Below are positions 34,204 through 46,462 of a stretch of DNA of 64,000 nt, piece after piece (the first letter of the stretch is position 1; each line of letters begins with the position of its first letter). Source of the DNA: Muricea muricata (taxonomy: Eukaryota > Cnidaria > Anthozoa > Malacalcyonacea > Plexauridae). Location of the stretch: the NCBI GenBank assembly GCA_963855995.1, contig OY979717.1, forward strand, positions 26,307,746 to 26,371,745, written 5' to 3'. The notes beneath the pieces were generated by a model. It saw nothing but the letters and a program-made list of their open reading frames with translations, did no database searches and was not told where the DNA came from. Both the position numbers and the translations under genes were made by a program.

Positions 34204-35327
34204 AAATATTAGTAGCATTACAGTAAGGTCATTAAGTATTGTATATAGCTCATGTCATTGTTATAATTGACTCTATTAAAAGGATCTATTAAAATCCACT
34301 TTCATACATTCATATGCTAATGGCAATCTTGTAGCAGGTACTTTCAATGAATTGCTAGGGCTGCGAAAGACATTTTCATTACTGTGGATATCAGTGCAAT
34401 TATGTGTGGATGAAAGTGTTGATATTTTACATCCAGAAATCCCAGAATAAGAGAAAATTTGCCCTTGGTACAAGGTTGTCCTATTAGCAGCATTTAACTT
34501 GAAATAGTAAACTTCTAGTTTAAGTTTCTAATGTTTCATCCAGGATGAGGGTTCAGGGCAACATTACCAGGTTGACAGTCATTGTCAATTTGCTCTAAAA
34601 CAGTTGAGATTATCTACACTAAATGAAATGCATACCAATTCCTACACAGGTCATACACTAACTGGGGCAGTTTACAGTTGTACATTTAGACATGCCAACA
34701 GTGGATTACTGCAAATGTCAAATGTAATACACGATGTAATAAACACAACATAAAATTCAGACTTGGAATTTGTGTACTTTAATTTTGCTATGTACTTTGT
34801 CAGCTCTTTTAAAGACAACTAGCCTGTTCGACTACATACATGCAACTAAATATGTTCATTTGCATCGTTCAATCACTTCTGTCATCAACATGCAGTTAAT
34901 ATGTTAATTGTCCATTACTATACCCATCTCCTTAAAATTGAACATCAAGCAGTTGTGGTATTTTGTTAGGATCATGCAAAGTGTCTTAAACCTAAGGCCA
35001 GCATTTTGAAGCTTTAATTTAATAAATCTTACAGATCCCATATAAATCTAGACGTTTTAAAAATACTTGATCATGTGAACATGGCTGGTAGTTTGCAGTT
35101 GCCAAAGCAAAGCTTAATCTGTTTAACTCGTATAACCCTACATACATAACTTTCGCTAACAACAATTATTAGTATATCGTGACCAAAAACTTAAGGAAAC
35201 GTAAGACAAAGTCAAATTAGCAGTGTTTTGAAAACCTAATCTTTCATTAGATACAAATCTAATTAGTACGCCGGCACACTATACTGGAAAATATTTAAGA
35301 TTTATCTTATCCATTCTTGGTTTATAG
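34204..35327. other. End of intron 3, unit 1
   Basis: No gene recognised. The sequence leads into the acceptor TTGGTTTATAG of the second propeller exon. Confidence 0.5.
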
Positions 35328-35704
35328 GTATTTATTTTGGCAAGAAGCTGGAGGGTTTTTACGACGTATCAGTTTGGCTACTTACCAGATGTTTACTTTG
35401 GAAATGAGAGTTAGTGATGATTCAATTATTAAACTTGACTGCATCAACAAACAAGTGTACGGTTTCGAGGAATATGGGCGCTATATATTTGCAAGTGATT
35501 ATGATGGCGGGAATGAGAGGAAGATCATTAGTGGACAATTTAAAAATTATATACTCAGTGTATTTAATAATTCGCTGTACTTCATGAATTACGATAGATC
35601 ATACATAAAGGAGATTAATAACGGGAATGCTAGTCGGAGTATTCTGGTGCACGGAAATTACTACTACGACCTGATTGTCGTACACAACTCTCTGCAACCA
35701 CTAG
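35328..35704 (+). CDS. Second YWTD propeller exon, unit 1
   Basis: A 377-bp exon, acceptor GGTTTATAG, donor GTAAGC, phase 2 in and phase 1 out. Joined to 26558 it restores a Gly codon and reads DTDSG-YLFWQEAGGFLRRISL, a textbook YWTD blade crossing the splice site. Further blades are IIKLDCINKQVYGFEEYGRY, YIFASDYDGGNERKII, NSLYFMNYDRSYIKEIN and ILVHGNYYYDLIVVHNSLQP. The LQP end usually precedes the EGF domain that closes the propeller. With the first propeller exon it gives 253 residues, the expected size of one six-bladed propeller. It is the last exon of unit 1 and splices in frame to 39908. Confidence 0.88.
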
Positions 35705-37412
35705 GTAAGCTATAATAATATGTATAGTTAGGCTTAGAAAAATACATAATGTCATGTGGTTCCAGTTTTATATCATGAAAAAGTTAGGGTTGGTAGGTCA
35801 GGAAAAACATTTTTCAATGATTTTTTCGTGGTTTGATGGTTTGAATAGACTAGAGATGCATAATTTGTTTTGTTTGCGCATCTTTACTATGAAGATTCCG
35901 GGACACAAACTAGTTATGTACTGGTTAGCCTACTGCACGTTTTGAACAGTTCGTCTTAAATCAAAGAACAAAATAGTATCACGCTCGGTTAATCGCGTGG
36001 AAAAAATAATAGGGTCGCAAAAGAAATTTGTGTTGGTTAGGCAACCAGAACCATGCAGGTATTTTTCGGCCTTCTAATTAGTCAACCAGTACACTCATAA
36101 AACTGTAATTAAAACTGTTGATAAAGCGCGGTCATGCAGGTAAAAGCATAGTGAGTAGAGACGTTACTGACTAAAAACAACTTTTTTTATAACTGACAAG
36201 CTTTGGCCACTGTGCTGTGATTTTCATCAGGTACAAAGCAAATGAGATTGCTACCCTATACAAACTAGTCTGGATGGGATTTCAAGTTATGCAATATTTA
36301 AAACCAGTGTAAGAGTGTCTTATGCGATCTTAAATGCGAGACCCAGGCGGAATTGTCATCGCGTTAATCGTTTAAAACAATTAAATTAATGGGAAATCGT
36401 TGTTTTTCCCCCTTCTTTGGTCATGTTAGACCTCTGTATTTTATGATCGTGGCTGTTCTTACTTCTTTTGCTTCAAAGAGGGATTTGTAATTAACATATC
36501 TATCAGTGTGTAGTCTTTCTGAATATTTCGATTTCATATGAACTGCGTCCCATTCCAAGGACGGAAATCCAGGCAAATACATGTTTGCACCATAAGTAAT
36601 TTTGTTTTTTCCCCCTCCCCAATCCTGGTTCCATGAGTACAAGACCCTGTGTTCTTACCGTACTATTATCTCAAAGCAGTTGGAGCTGTCAAATTACTAC
36701 TGACCAATACGTTATACTTCATTACTTCGCCTGACCGCAGGTCATGGTTTTGTCGTCTTCGTCGTGTCAGAAACGAGCTCAAAACTGCATCGAAATCCAC
36801 TATGATTCAGATGCTTTACGCGCTGACTACAGAATTTTTCCGATACGGACCATCATCAGTAACATTTGAAAAGGGCACGAAAACAACACATCTTTTATCA
36901 CTTCATCTTAACAACTTACATGCAGTCCTTGGTTAAAGTTAAGAGAATTAGGAGTCGATGAACAAATGACTTTTCATGTAGTGGTCTATGAGATTTTCGG
37001 TATATTGCAGTCTAGGCTATCTGTTTTGCCCTAATATAGTTCATTTTTATTGTGGATGTGCGAGATCGGAAATATTGGTACGAGAGCTGACTCGTTGTCT
37101 TCGCTGAGTTCAAATCCAAAAAGGTCCCGCTTTGTACACTTGTATAAGTTGCTATTTTATCTTCATTAATTTTTCGATATTTTTTTATTTTTCCAAGGCA
37201 CGAAATTGAGACACACGATTATGCCACTGGAAAGGAAAATTTTTTATTAACTTGCCTTTCATTTATATTAACACCAGTCTCGAATCAATTTGAGTTATGT
37301 GATTTTATGCGTGTTGAACTTAAACAACAAATCTTGCTTGTCTACCACTTTGAGATGAGCAGATAACACTATCTAAAATGCTCAGTTTTAGAGATATTCC
37401 CATAAAATCACA

Positions 37413-37693
37413 AGGAATTTAACACCACGTCTTTTTTTTGGCTGTGGCTGGTGATCGAGTCCTGAAGAGCGAGGTTAAGAGAATGAACATAGTAATGAAG
37501 ATACAGAGCAAGTAGTAAACATTCTTTTATCTGCGACGCTACGCCGCTTACAACCACTCATATTCGCTGCAACATCAAAACATTCTCCAACAATATCGCG
37601 TAACTGTAAGATGAGATTCGTGATTGATTTCTTTACAGGCTGGTAGAGGACCTCAACTTCGGTTAATTTAGTCGCAAGAAAATCCGCCAATCG
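37413..37693 (-). pseudogene. hAT transposase remnant, unit 2 copy
   Basis: Near-identical copy of the fragment at 6030-6310, with the same NMSG motif and the same frameshift. It adds no coding capacity and shows that the fragment was already broken before the duplication. Confidence 0.6.
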
Positions 37694-39907
37694 TCTTGTG
37701 TGTCTCCCTCAAAGGCATATAATGATTCTGTAATGACCATTACTTTTGATATCACGTGTAAGCACCAAACTCTATACGACTTCAATGAGGTCGTTCTGTA
37801 TTTCTGGTGATGTCCATTTGTCTTCTATCTTTCCCGTGCCCTCATGGAACAGTGTACATCAACACTCCATTACGACTTGAAGATATTGTCGTACTTGAAG
37901 GTGGGAGCTTATTGCTTATGAGAAACTGCATTCCATTTGCTTAGAGCTGATGTGTTTTGGCCTTCAACAAGCGCCACTTGTTACACGTGATAAACTCTCG
38001 AAATTTTTCATGTTTAAAGAGCTCTATAGCTCCTTCCAGTTGTTAAAATAAAACGAATATGCTTTTCAAATTCTCTCCAAGGAAATTATACAGACTGGTT
38101 ATTATTACTTTCATAACTTATCCATGCACGGACATTTCTTGTAACAGTCTTGTTGATTTTTTTGTGAGTGCGTAGCTTTCATTTCCAAACGTTCTCGTTT
38201 GGTAATTCATGTTTTTGAAGCGATTGATTTGGCGCCCTGGAGGTAATGAATCCGGTTCCCTGGATTGACCTTGTCGATGTTTGCAGTGCTTATCCTAGTT
38301 CATCTTTGTTCTCTGTATCTGCAACTGGCTTGTCAAGTACACCTAAACGAGAGTGAATCTCAAAAGATTTCGCTGGAAAAGCGGAACGGTTTTTGGTGAG
38401 ACTAATGCCGTTGTCCCCAATATTGTTCTCGCTGACGTCATATCTAGGCCTTAAAGTGCACATGTTGTCATTTTGCATTTGATATATTTGTATAATTAGG
38501 TACATTTTAAGACGACGTGCGTTGAAACCTTCAGACAAAACTTTCATCTTCATGTTTTTGTTTGTTGTTTAATTTAGAGGAACTGGAGTCATTTTTGAAA
38601 CATAAAACAATGCAATACTCACTTGCATGAACTTAAACAGAAAAAAAAACCATGAAGATTGCTTTTTCCTCCAGGAATAAAACTTACATTTCCTAAAATG
38701 ACCTAAATGTGCACCTTAAACTGGTAGTTGGTAATGATTATCCTGAGGTGTAAGCTGATGTACTGTACTTGCGCTTGTGATAAAACTGTGTAACCCATAT
38801 TGTGAGCATTCTACCACTATACTGAACTTGACTTTTTTGCTGTTGTGTACATTTCTTGCATTATTATCTTGGTAGTCTATGTTGATTTCATCATGGTATT
38901 CGTCGAATTTTATCCGGTACTGACGATAACGGCGTTTACGAGAACAATGTTTGTGTGATATTGGTTAGTGTTGTTCGACGCCTCGACGATCGTTTTCCTG
39001 AATTAGAATCCTGAAACTAAACTGGCAGTCTACTATTGAGTACTGCCTATACACGAGTACTGCTATGTTAAACGGCGCGCACACAAAACTCGAATTCGGC
39101 CGGGCTTGACACGTGAGGTAGATCGGCATGATGCAAACTATATTTGGTCGATAAGCGTTCCTATCTTACAAGCACTAAATATTCAAGATGGTTTGGTAGG
39201 TATACGGTACCATGCAGATACCAGATAGGTATACCTAAGTATGTTCGGTAGATGGATAGGTTGAATACGTAGATAGATAGGTATGTAGGAAAGCAGGTTT
39301 GAAATGAATAGGCTAAATACCAGGACAATAAATAGGTACGGAAAATAGAGCAATAACTACTTCGCGTGATTGTATATATATAATGTAGTATAAATTATGG
39401 AATATATTAATATACTTAACTAGCAGCAGTTTTGCGTATGTGAAATCAACCGTATTGCAATTGTACGAAAGCGAGATGAAAAGTTTACTCACTGGCAGTC
39501 TCTTAGAACTCTCAGGCCAGTACATAAAACCCGTAATCTGTGGAACAACGACCGAAAGAATTCATCCTTAGTTGGAGACCGGAACGTAGCAAATAATCTC
39601 CTGCACGAGGTTCAGACTTAATTACCAACAACCTGCTTGAGATACACATAAGAAGCGTCAAATAAAAGAGGGTTCACATTCGTAATTATTAATATCGTTT
39701 GTCGAACAAAACAAAATAGGGGACAACTTGAACCAGTGTATAAGCTCTGCATGTCTAATGTATTCCTGCCGGTCGCAAAAATAGACGTATGAAAATTTCT
39801 CTAAGTGTATGACAACTATTAATCCGATTGTAAATCGAATATTGCCCCACTGCATTGTTTGCCCAACCATCGCCTACAGTCTAAAGTGCAATAAATTTGC
39901 ATTTCAG
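37694..39907. other. Intronic DNA before the EGF exon, unit 2
   Basis: Copy of 6311-8525 with few changes. Same acceptor TTTGCATTTCAG. No gene recognised. Confidence 0.55.
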
Positions 39908-40012
39908 ATTTGAAGGGATGCCTTAATGTAACATGTGGTCGTCTTGCGTATTGTAACAATGGCTCGTGCCAATGTGAACCTGGTTTTGAATGGAATGTTG
40001 GAAAATGCACAG
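39908..40012 (+). CDS. EGF-like exon, unit 2
   Basis: Identical in sequence and splice sites to 8526-8630. In the duplicated gene it follows the propeller exon ending at 35704. That exon ends HNSLQPL plus one base, and joining gives ...LQPL-D-LKGC. This is the usual LRP arrangement, in which a propeller is closed by an EGF domain whose first Cys follows an LQP sequence. So the new junction created by the duplication is itself domain-compatible. Confidence 0.85.
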
Positions 40013-40283
40013 GTAACTAATACAGATTAAAAAAAAAATAGCGAGTAAAATACATCAATTATTTGCTCATATTTCATTGACATTTAGTGGAATTCAACAG
40101 AATCCTTTGTATTTTTCATTTCCGAAAAAGAAATTCTCGAAAAAAACGTGATGAAATTGCGAAAACTTAAAATTTTGTTTGGAAATTCTGTGCAGTGTGA
40201 GAAATATGGGCTCGAAAACTTTCTAGGTTTTATATGCACAGAAAAAAAGCACTATATATGCACTGAAAGCAGCATTGAACAAT

Positions 40284-40414
40284 GTTTTGTTGCCCACATT
40301 GTTCAAGATTGTTACAATATTGATTAACATTGTTACACCTGATTGCAGGCTAATTCAGGCTCAACAATGCTGAACAGTATTGTTGACAATCTTGAACAAT
40401 GTTTGCAGCAAAAC
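40284..40414. repeat. Short fold-back element, unit 2
   Basis: Copy of the fold-back at 8902-9032 at the equivalent intron position. Confidence 0.55.
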
Positions 40415-40581
40415 GTTTTTCAAAGCTGTTTTCACCAGGCCAGAACAGGTTTTTCGTTTTTGCTGTGTACCTGTCTGATTGTGTTACGCTGTTAATTTTC
40501 ATACCATTTTTGACCCGAAAATAGTGAGAAATTTCCGCACGTCATACAGTTATATAGAGAATTTGCAAACTTCGCAAATTA

Positions 40582-42767
40582 CAGTGCGAACCATGGTATT
40601 AGTTTTATAAGATATTTATGCCGTACGTATTCAAGATGAGCAGTGTTGTTCATTAAAACTTACGAACGTCAAAACAAAGTTGTGAGAATATCTGTGCGAT
40701 GTTGATATTTGATGTTAGTCACATGACTGAAAAAATATGGCGTTGTTCCATATTTGAGGTGGACCACGCTATTAGTTTCAACAGTATGATAACACTATAG
40801 GACGTCGTTTTTAACTTAATTGGAAGTGGAAACGACATTCTTTAACCAAAAACAGCATAAGTAACAACAAGAGAATGTTTTAGTTAGAAAATAAACGAAC
40901 TTGGTGTCATAGTTGGAGGATTTTTCAAAGAATACATGGAACGGAGGAAAAGAGGGATTCTGGACTTCTAAAATGGATAAGAATGGGAGGTATTAGGCGT
41001 TTGAAGGAGAACTGTTCGTAAATTATCATGATCAACGTATGTCAACATTTTGAGAAAGTTTGCTTTGCCATATATCTTCAAAACTAGCAATGATGGATTC
41101 CTGGTAAGCAATAATGATTCCAAAAATATACCTTAACTACTGCCATGGAAGAAACGTTTGAAACTGGATTAAGCGAAAAGTACATGAAAGCACAAGGGAA
41201 TTTTCATGTTTTGACAGACAAGTCGAGATCAACATGATAATGCCCTAATGCTGAGAAAAGGAACTTCCGCTAAATGGTTTTAGGTACCTACCAAAGAAGT
41301 GGTAGAACGATTATTTAGATTCGTATTATTACGAATCTAAACGACCAACATGTCTTCATATATGCCTAAATGTGCAAAAGAGACCTCTGATCCCTATTTC
41401 CGCTGTTACCAGCGGAACTTTACCACTTTTTTGTTGACTCCTTAGCCTCGCCGGTCACATAACATGACTGAATATCAATAATCTAACCCGTGCATGCATT
41501 TTCCAAGCTTTATCATGCTGATTTCGTCTGCCTGTCAAAAGGACAAACTTCCGTTGTGCTTTCAAGCATTTTTTGCCTCAATCCAGTTCCAAAATTTTAT
41601 TCCACGACACTAGTGGAGGTACTTTTAGAATTATTATTTCTTACCAGGAATCCATCATTGCTAGTTTTGAAGTAATATATCCAATCCGAGTTGGTGTTTT
41701 AGACGTGGTTTCTAACTCGGAGTGCCATGAACAATGGCGAGGCGCAGCCGAGCCATTGTTCATGGCACTAGGGAGTTAGAAACCACGTCTAAAACACCAA
41801 CTCGGATTGGATATATTACTTCTCACACATCATTACATATTCATAGCAATTCGGCCAATGATGCTTCCTCATTCACATCACGTGTCTGTACATGAAAACC
41901 CAGTCTAGGTCAGTCTCTTAATATATTCAAGTGGACAGGGCTTTGAAGCTGAGGGAAATTGAGGGGTAAACAAAAGATTATGCAATTAAACTTAATTGCT
42001 GTATTTAGAAATAAATTCTAAATACAGTAAACTGTATTTAGAATTTATTTCTAAATACAGTTTAATGTATTTAGAATTTATTTCTAAATACAGCAATTAA
42101 GTTTAATTGCATAATCTTTTGTTTACCCCTCAATTTCCCTCAGCTTCAAAGCCCTGCCCACTTGAATATATTAAGAGACTGACCTAGACTGGGTTTTCAT
42201 GTACAGACACGTGATGTGAATGAGGAAGCATCATTGGCCGAATTGCTATGAATATGTAATGATGTGTGAGAAGATATATGGCAAAGCAAACTTTCTCAAA
42301 ATGTTGGCAGATGTTGATCATTATAATTTACGAACAGTTCTTCTTCAAACGCCTAATACCTCCCATTCTTATCCATTTTAGAAGTCCAGAATCCCACTTT
42401 TCTTCCGTTCCACGTATTCTTTGAAAAATCCTCCAACTATGACACCAAGTTTGTTTATTTTCTAACTAAAACATTCTCTTGTTGTTACCTATGCTGTTTT
42501 TGGTTAAAAAATGTCGTTTCCACTTCCAATTAAGTTAAAAACGACGTCTTATAGTGCTATCATATTTTTGAAACTAATAGCGTGGTCCACCTCAAATATG
42601 GAACAACGCCATATTTTTTCAGTCATGTGACTAACATCAAATATCAACATCGCACAGGTCTTCTCACAACTTTGTTTTGATGTTCGTAAGTTTTGATGAA
42701 TAACACTGCTCATTTTGAATACGTACGGCATAAATATCTTATAAAACTAATACCATGGTTCGCACTG
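40582..42767. mobile_element. Long-TIR TA element, unit 2, interrupted by a second insertion
   Basis: Same element as 9200-10784 with the same TA flanks. Its right arm is split by 601 bp of unrelated palindromic DNA at 41673-42273, giving a total of 2186 bp. Confidence 0.8.
41673..42273. mobile_element. 601-bp double-hairpin insertion, unit 2 only
   Basis: Absent from unit 1, where GCTAGTTTTGAAG runs straight into ATATATGG (10290/10291). The insert is flanked by GAAG on both sides (41669-41672 and 42270-42273), a possible 4-bp target duplication. Hairpin 1, about 41669-41822, has near-perfect arms of about 70 bp (GAAGTAATATATCC ... GGATATATTACTTC) around a GAGGCGCAGCCGAG loop. Hairpin 2, about 41822-42270, has arms of about 200 bp (CTCACACATCATT ... 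AATGATGTGTGAG) around three palindromic CTGTATTTAGAA/TTCTAAATACAG units. It may be two MITEs or one two-hairpin element. No ORF of interest. Confidence 0.85.
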
Positions 42768-44147
42768 TAGCTGTGTTTTTTACACATTAATTAGATGCAT
42801 CTTTTCTTAACCAAACTGTTACTATTCTCGCAATGGCCTTTAATAGATAAATAAATAGATTGAATTTTAGTTTATAATGTAAATTGTCAATTCCTTCCAT
42901 ACAGTTTAACTAATAATTAATCTGGATTAATCTAAAATTAATCAGAATTTGAACCGTGTTGACAATATAACATTATTTAAGTATTCTTTAGAAAAATCTT
43001 ATCTTATCAAAATGAATATCTAAAAAAATATTGTTAATCATTTTGTCATTCTCATAGTCAACGTACCTGTAAAGCTATAGTAACAATTAAAGAGTGTACG
43101 TTTGGGTAACGTAATCGGGCAATATATTCATCACTTGAAAGTTACATAGTAATTATGAGAGTTGATCGCGGTTTTTTCATTTTTATTTTTGTTTTTGTGA
43201 CCCGGTATCTATACGTTTCAACCAATCAAATTGCTTCATTTGCGGTCAAGTATTTCACGCGATATTGGAAACAAAGCCCTACAACTACAAGTAACGAAGC
43301 CGAAGCTTAAAATATCCTACTCCAAAAATAGAAAGTATACACATTGAAGTAAATAGCGAACTTAACTGGTGATTTTATAGATGTTTGTATCATTAGAAAT
43401 ACTTTGATCACTTGTCTAACAATGTTTTCTAACTTGAAACTTTAGTATCAATGAACTGACTTTTGCCAAAAACGGTAATGACATGGGGGCGAGTAAAATT
43501 AGGGCTTAAATTTAAGGCTTTAAATTTCACGCGTGTTTTTAAGGTTCAATTTCATGCGTGTTTTTGAGATGGCTTTATATGTGATAAAGTGACACACTAT
43601 TAATGTTTCACCTTCATTAATATTAATTCTTTATGATGTTGCGTAGTCTCGTGCGAATTTTCATACCCAAAATGTTCGGTTACGCCTCGCCTTTTAGACC
43701 CTATTTACTTGATTCCGCATGAAATTGGGATTGGTAGCCAAGCTAGAATTTGAATCTCCCTATCATTATTCAGTACGAATTCGCAACACGACAAAAAGAG
43801 GTCTAGTTTTTTATCCGAACTGTTAAAATTCGTTCAGCATCGCGCAAACACCAGGAACGAATGTGTCTTTGAAGCGATTGCGCGGTAGAAACACTGGCTT
43901 TCACAACGTCATGCGCATATAGATATTTTACGTAACCTCTGATACTTTTGTAATCGAATACCGTGTAAGCACTCAAGCAAGAAGGGTGAGAGTTTGCACT
44001 GTTCCATGTAAACTGGCAAAAAAGAAGAATTTCGGCCGGTTTCAACTGTAAGCTTGCAGAGTCTTAAATATAATAAAAATCCGCCCTCTCTCGTCATGTT
44101 AATATTACATAATTGCTTGCTTCAATAAAACTTCATTCGTTTTTTAG

Positions 44148-44279
44148 ATATTGATGAGTGTTCTTCGTCGCCATGTGGTCCTAATACTAAATACAACTGC
44201 ACCAACTTCATGGGGTCTTACAAATGCAGCACATGTGCACAGGGATACATATTGGACAAAGTAACAAAAAAATGTGGTG
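44148..44279 (+). CDS. Calcium-binding EGF exon, unit 2
   Basis: Identical to 12165-12296, including DIDEC, the hydroxylation motif and both splice sites. Spliced to 58478 it gives ...KKCG-G-PYREPYLF, the usual run from a cbEGF domain into the first strand of a YWTD propeller. Confidence 0.88.
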
Positions 44280-46462
44280 GTATGTATGGGAACAGATTAA
44301 TATCTGCACTGATGTAGTTAAGGCTCGTTGAATATATTGTAATGACTTGAGCTAGGCAAAGTCTCTTTGGATCTAATTACCCCTGTCTCGTCATCATATT
44401 TGAACACCATGCATTTACTGGAACATAAGCTGTGAGTGCATGTGTAGTTGCGGGGAATACTTGCGCGTGCTTGAATTAATTGCTTGCATTCAGTTTTAAC
44501 AAGTTATGGTTTTGTGGCTGTGATGATCTCAAGTGGGATTGCATGGTGCACATATGTTGTCATGCCCGCGCGCTTGTGAGTGTTGATATAGAAATATTTT
44601 TATCCCCATGGCTAATTTGGCGTCTTTTAATTGCGATATGTCCAACCAGGCCCTGCTTGTCGATTGAACGTACGATAATATTAATTAAGAAAACAATAGG
44701 ACGGCCAGATCTCGTATATACCCTGACTGACAAATCAACAAATCAAACCCAAACAAAACGGTGGTCAAACATGTCACCGTTAGAGAAACAAGTCGACAAA
44801 AATCTACGAGAAAAAACTCTACGTATATCTACCAAGCGATAAAGGCTCAGAATATTGCTTCTGTGATCAAGAATCATATACTGAAGAAGCATTACACTAC
44901 CTCTATGGGCGTCTAAAGTAAAGGGGACGCAATTAGTAGTACCAAGATCATACATCAAAGCCAACGGCTGACACACAGTATCACGCACTTGCACAAAACA
45001 TTTCAAACACACACAAATAGGTCGAATTTGCGCACAAATACATCGAATTCACGCACAAATAATTCGAATTCACGCGTGAAGAAGTCGAAGTAACACACAA
45101 AAACAAATCGTTTGTCATTACAACAGGGCAAATTAGTATGATAGTTTATAAAGGCTACCAAGGCTTGATATTCGCGCGCTTTTAGTGGCTCGCGTCTCAC
45201 GCCAAATTAGATTTCAGTTCTTAGTCAGGGTTTTTGTTGGGGAATTGTTTACCTGCAATGTTCATAGTACCCAGCGTGAGCAAAGTGAACAGTATTCGTC
45301 TTTAGATGAGGAGGTTAACCATCGATTTCCTTGGTCGCGTTTCCGTACAGGAAGCCTTATATTTTGACTGACTTATCTAGTGGTGGTATAGTAAGTGCTA
45401 TTACTGCGAGTAGCAATCCGACGAATGCTAAATCAACGTCTAGTCTATTCATCGTCATGAATTTACCACAAGTTCTTCCATTCATTGGTAAACTATGCAT
45501 TACGGCATCAAACATCCTCTGGTCCGTCCAATAAACATGCTCCAAATAACAATCGGCGTCGTGTCATTCCTGCACCAGCATGTTCACGCAATGCTCGCGG
45601 ATCCGACAGGAATGATTTTCTTTCTTCAAGACGTTTGCTTGCTTCCCAGTTCAGAACACAAAAAAAGTACCGAGGCGTGAAGCTAAATCCCAACTTAATC
45701 AAAAGCTCGCTCTATATATTGACATAATCTATTACAAATTTGCTTATAACTGCGCATGGTTGAGACTTCAACGTTTCTATGCTTGCGTGTATGTCCAAAA
45801 AAATAAGCACGTAAATAGTAGCAACTTTAACTAATAGTTGTATACAGAACCACACCAACCATATACTGTAGGTGCAATTTTGCTATTATCCGGCCGGATT
45901 ATATATCTAGGAGAAATATGAATAGCTCGGCGTGAATCATTTTCAAGAGAGACAATGAAATCATCGGTGTTGGGCAGCCATCTTGCTCGGGCCTTTTTTT
46001 TCTAGTTGTGATTTGTGAATGCACCCGCCCCCCTGGCTCGTTGTATTAATATTTATTTAAGCACTATAGAGTATCATGCTAATTTGCTCCGCCCAGATCG
46101 ACTTGTTTTTGTGTGTTCATTTTGCAAGTGAAACTCCATGGCAGCATGGTAAAATTATGTCCTCTTTTAATTCCACATTTGTAAAAACTTCGCTTCTTTC
46201 CGTCGCCATAATTTGTCGGTGACGTACCACATTTTATAGGGAATTCTCTCGCGCAGCTTGATGATAAACGGCCTTGGGTTCGAGGTTGTATGTACACATC
46301 TATCGTTGTCCAAGAATTGATAGTCACATCAAACACGTACTTCATTAGCGATGTGAGCATTTCTCACTAAAACAGGGACTACCGAATTATTAATCTATTT
46401 CCGGGATATTAGCTGTCTTATTCATGGTTAAATTCTCGCAGTACCAAACACTGCATAGGGAT
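44280..46462 (+). other. Start of the large intron 2, unit 2
   Basis: Copy of 12297-14479 with very few substitutions. No gene recognised. Confidence 0.5.
45006..45110. repeat. Imperfect tandem repeat, unit 2
   Basis: Same repeat as 13023-13127. Confidence 0.55.

Larger units (their letters stand above)
26559..35327 (+). other. Intron 3 within the YWTD propeller, unit 1
   Basis: Donor GTGAGT, acceptor TTGGTTTATAG. It contains a C tract (26816-26832), a tRNA-like repeat, a LINE 5' fragment, an hAT-type MITE, a large fold-back and a hairpin, listed separately. The rest, chiefly 28331-31781 and 34204-35327, shows no gene I recognise. Confidence 0.7.
4708..36076. repeat. Tandem duplication, unit 1 (31.4 kb)
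   Basis: The sequence from ATTAGTCAACC at 4708 is repeated, in the same orientation and order, from 36077 onward. Corresponding landmarks are 8526/39908, 12165/44148, 21015/53442, 24954/57255 and 27899/60192. The offset changes stepwise (31369, 31382, 31983, 32427, 32301, 32293) because of individual insertions and deletions. The unit holds a complete four-exon EGF-cbEGF-YWTD module. The right end is placed at 36076, where unit 2 begins. Confidence 0.97.
35705..39907 (+). other. Intron 4, spanning the duplication junction
   Basis: Donor GTAAGC. It contains the junction at 36076/36077. The 372 bp before the junction have no counterpart upstream of unit 1. The part after it corresponds to 4708-8525 and holds the hAT remnant at 37413-37693. 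No host gene recognised. Confidence 0.75.
40013..44147 (+). other. Intron between EGF and cbEGF exons, unit 2
   Basis: Copy of 8631-12164, longer by 601 bp because of the double-hairpin insertion at 41673-42273. Otherwise nearly identical. Only one substitution was seen between about 39660 and 41670. Confidence 0.7.
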
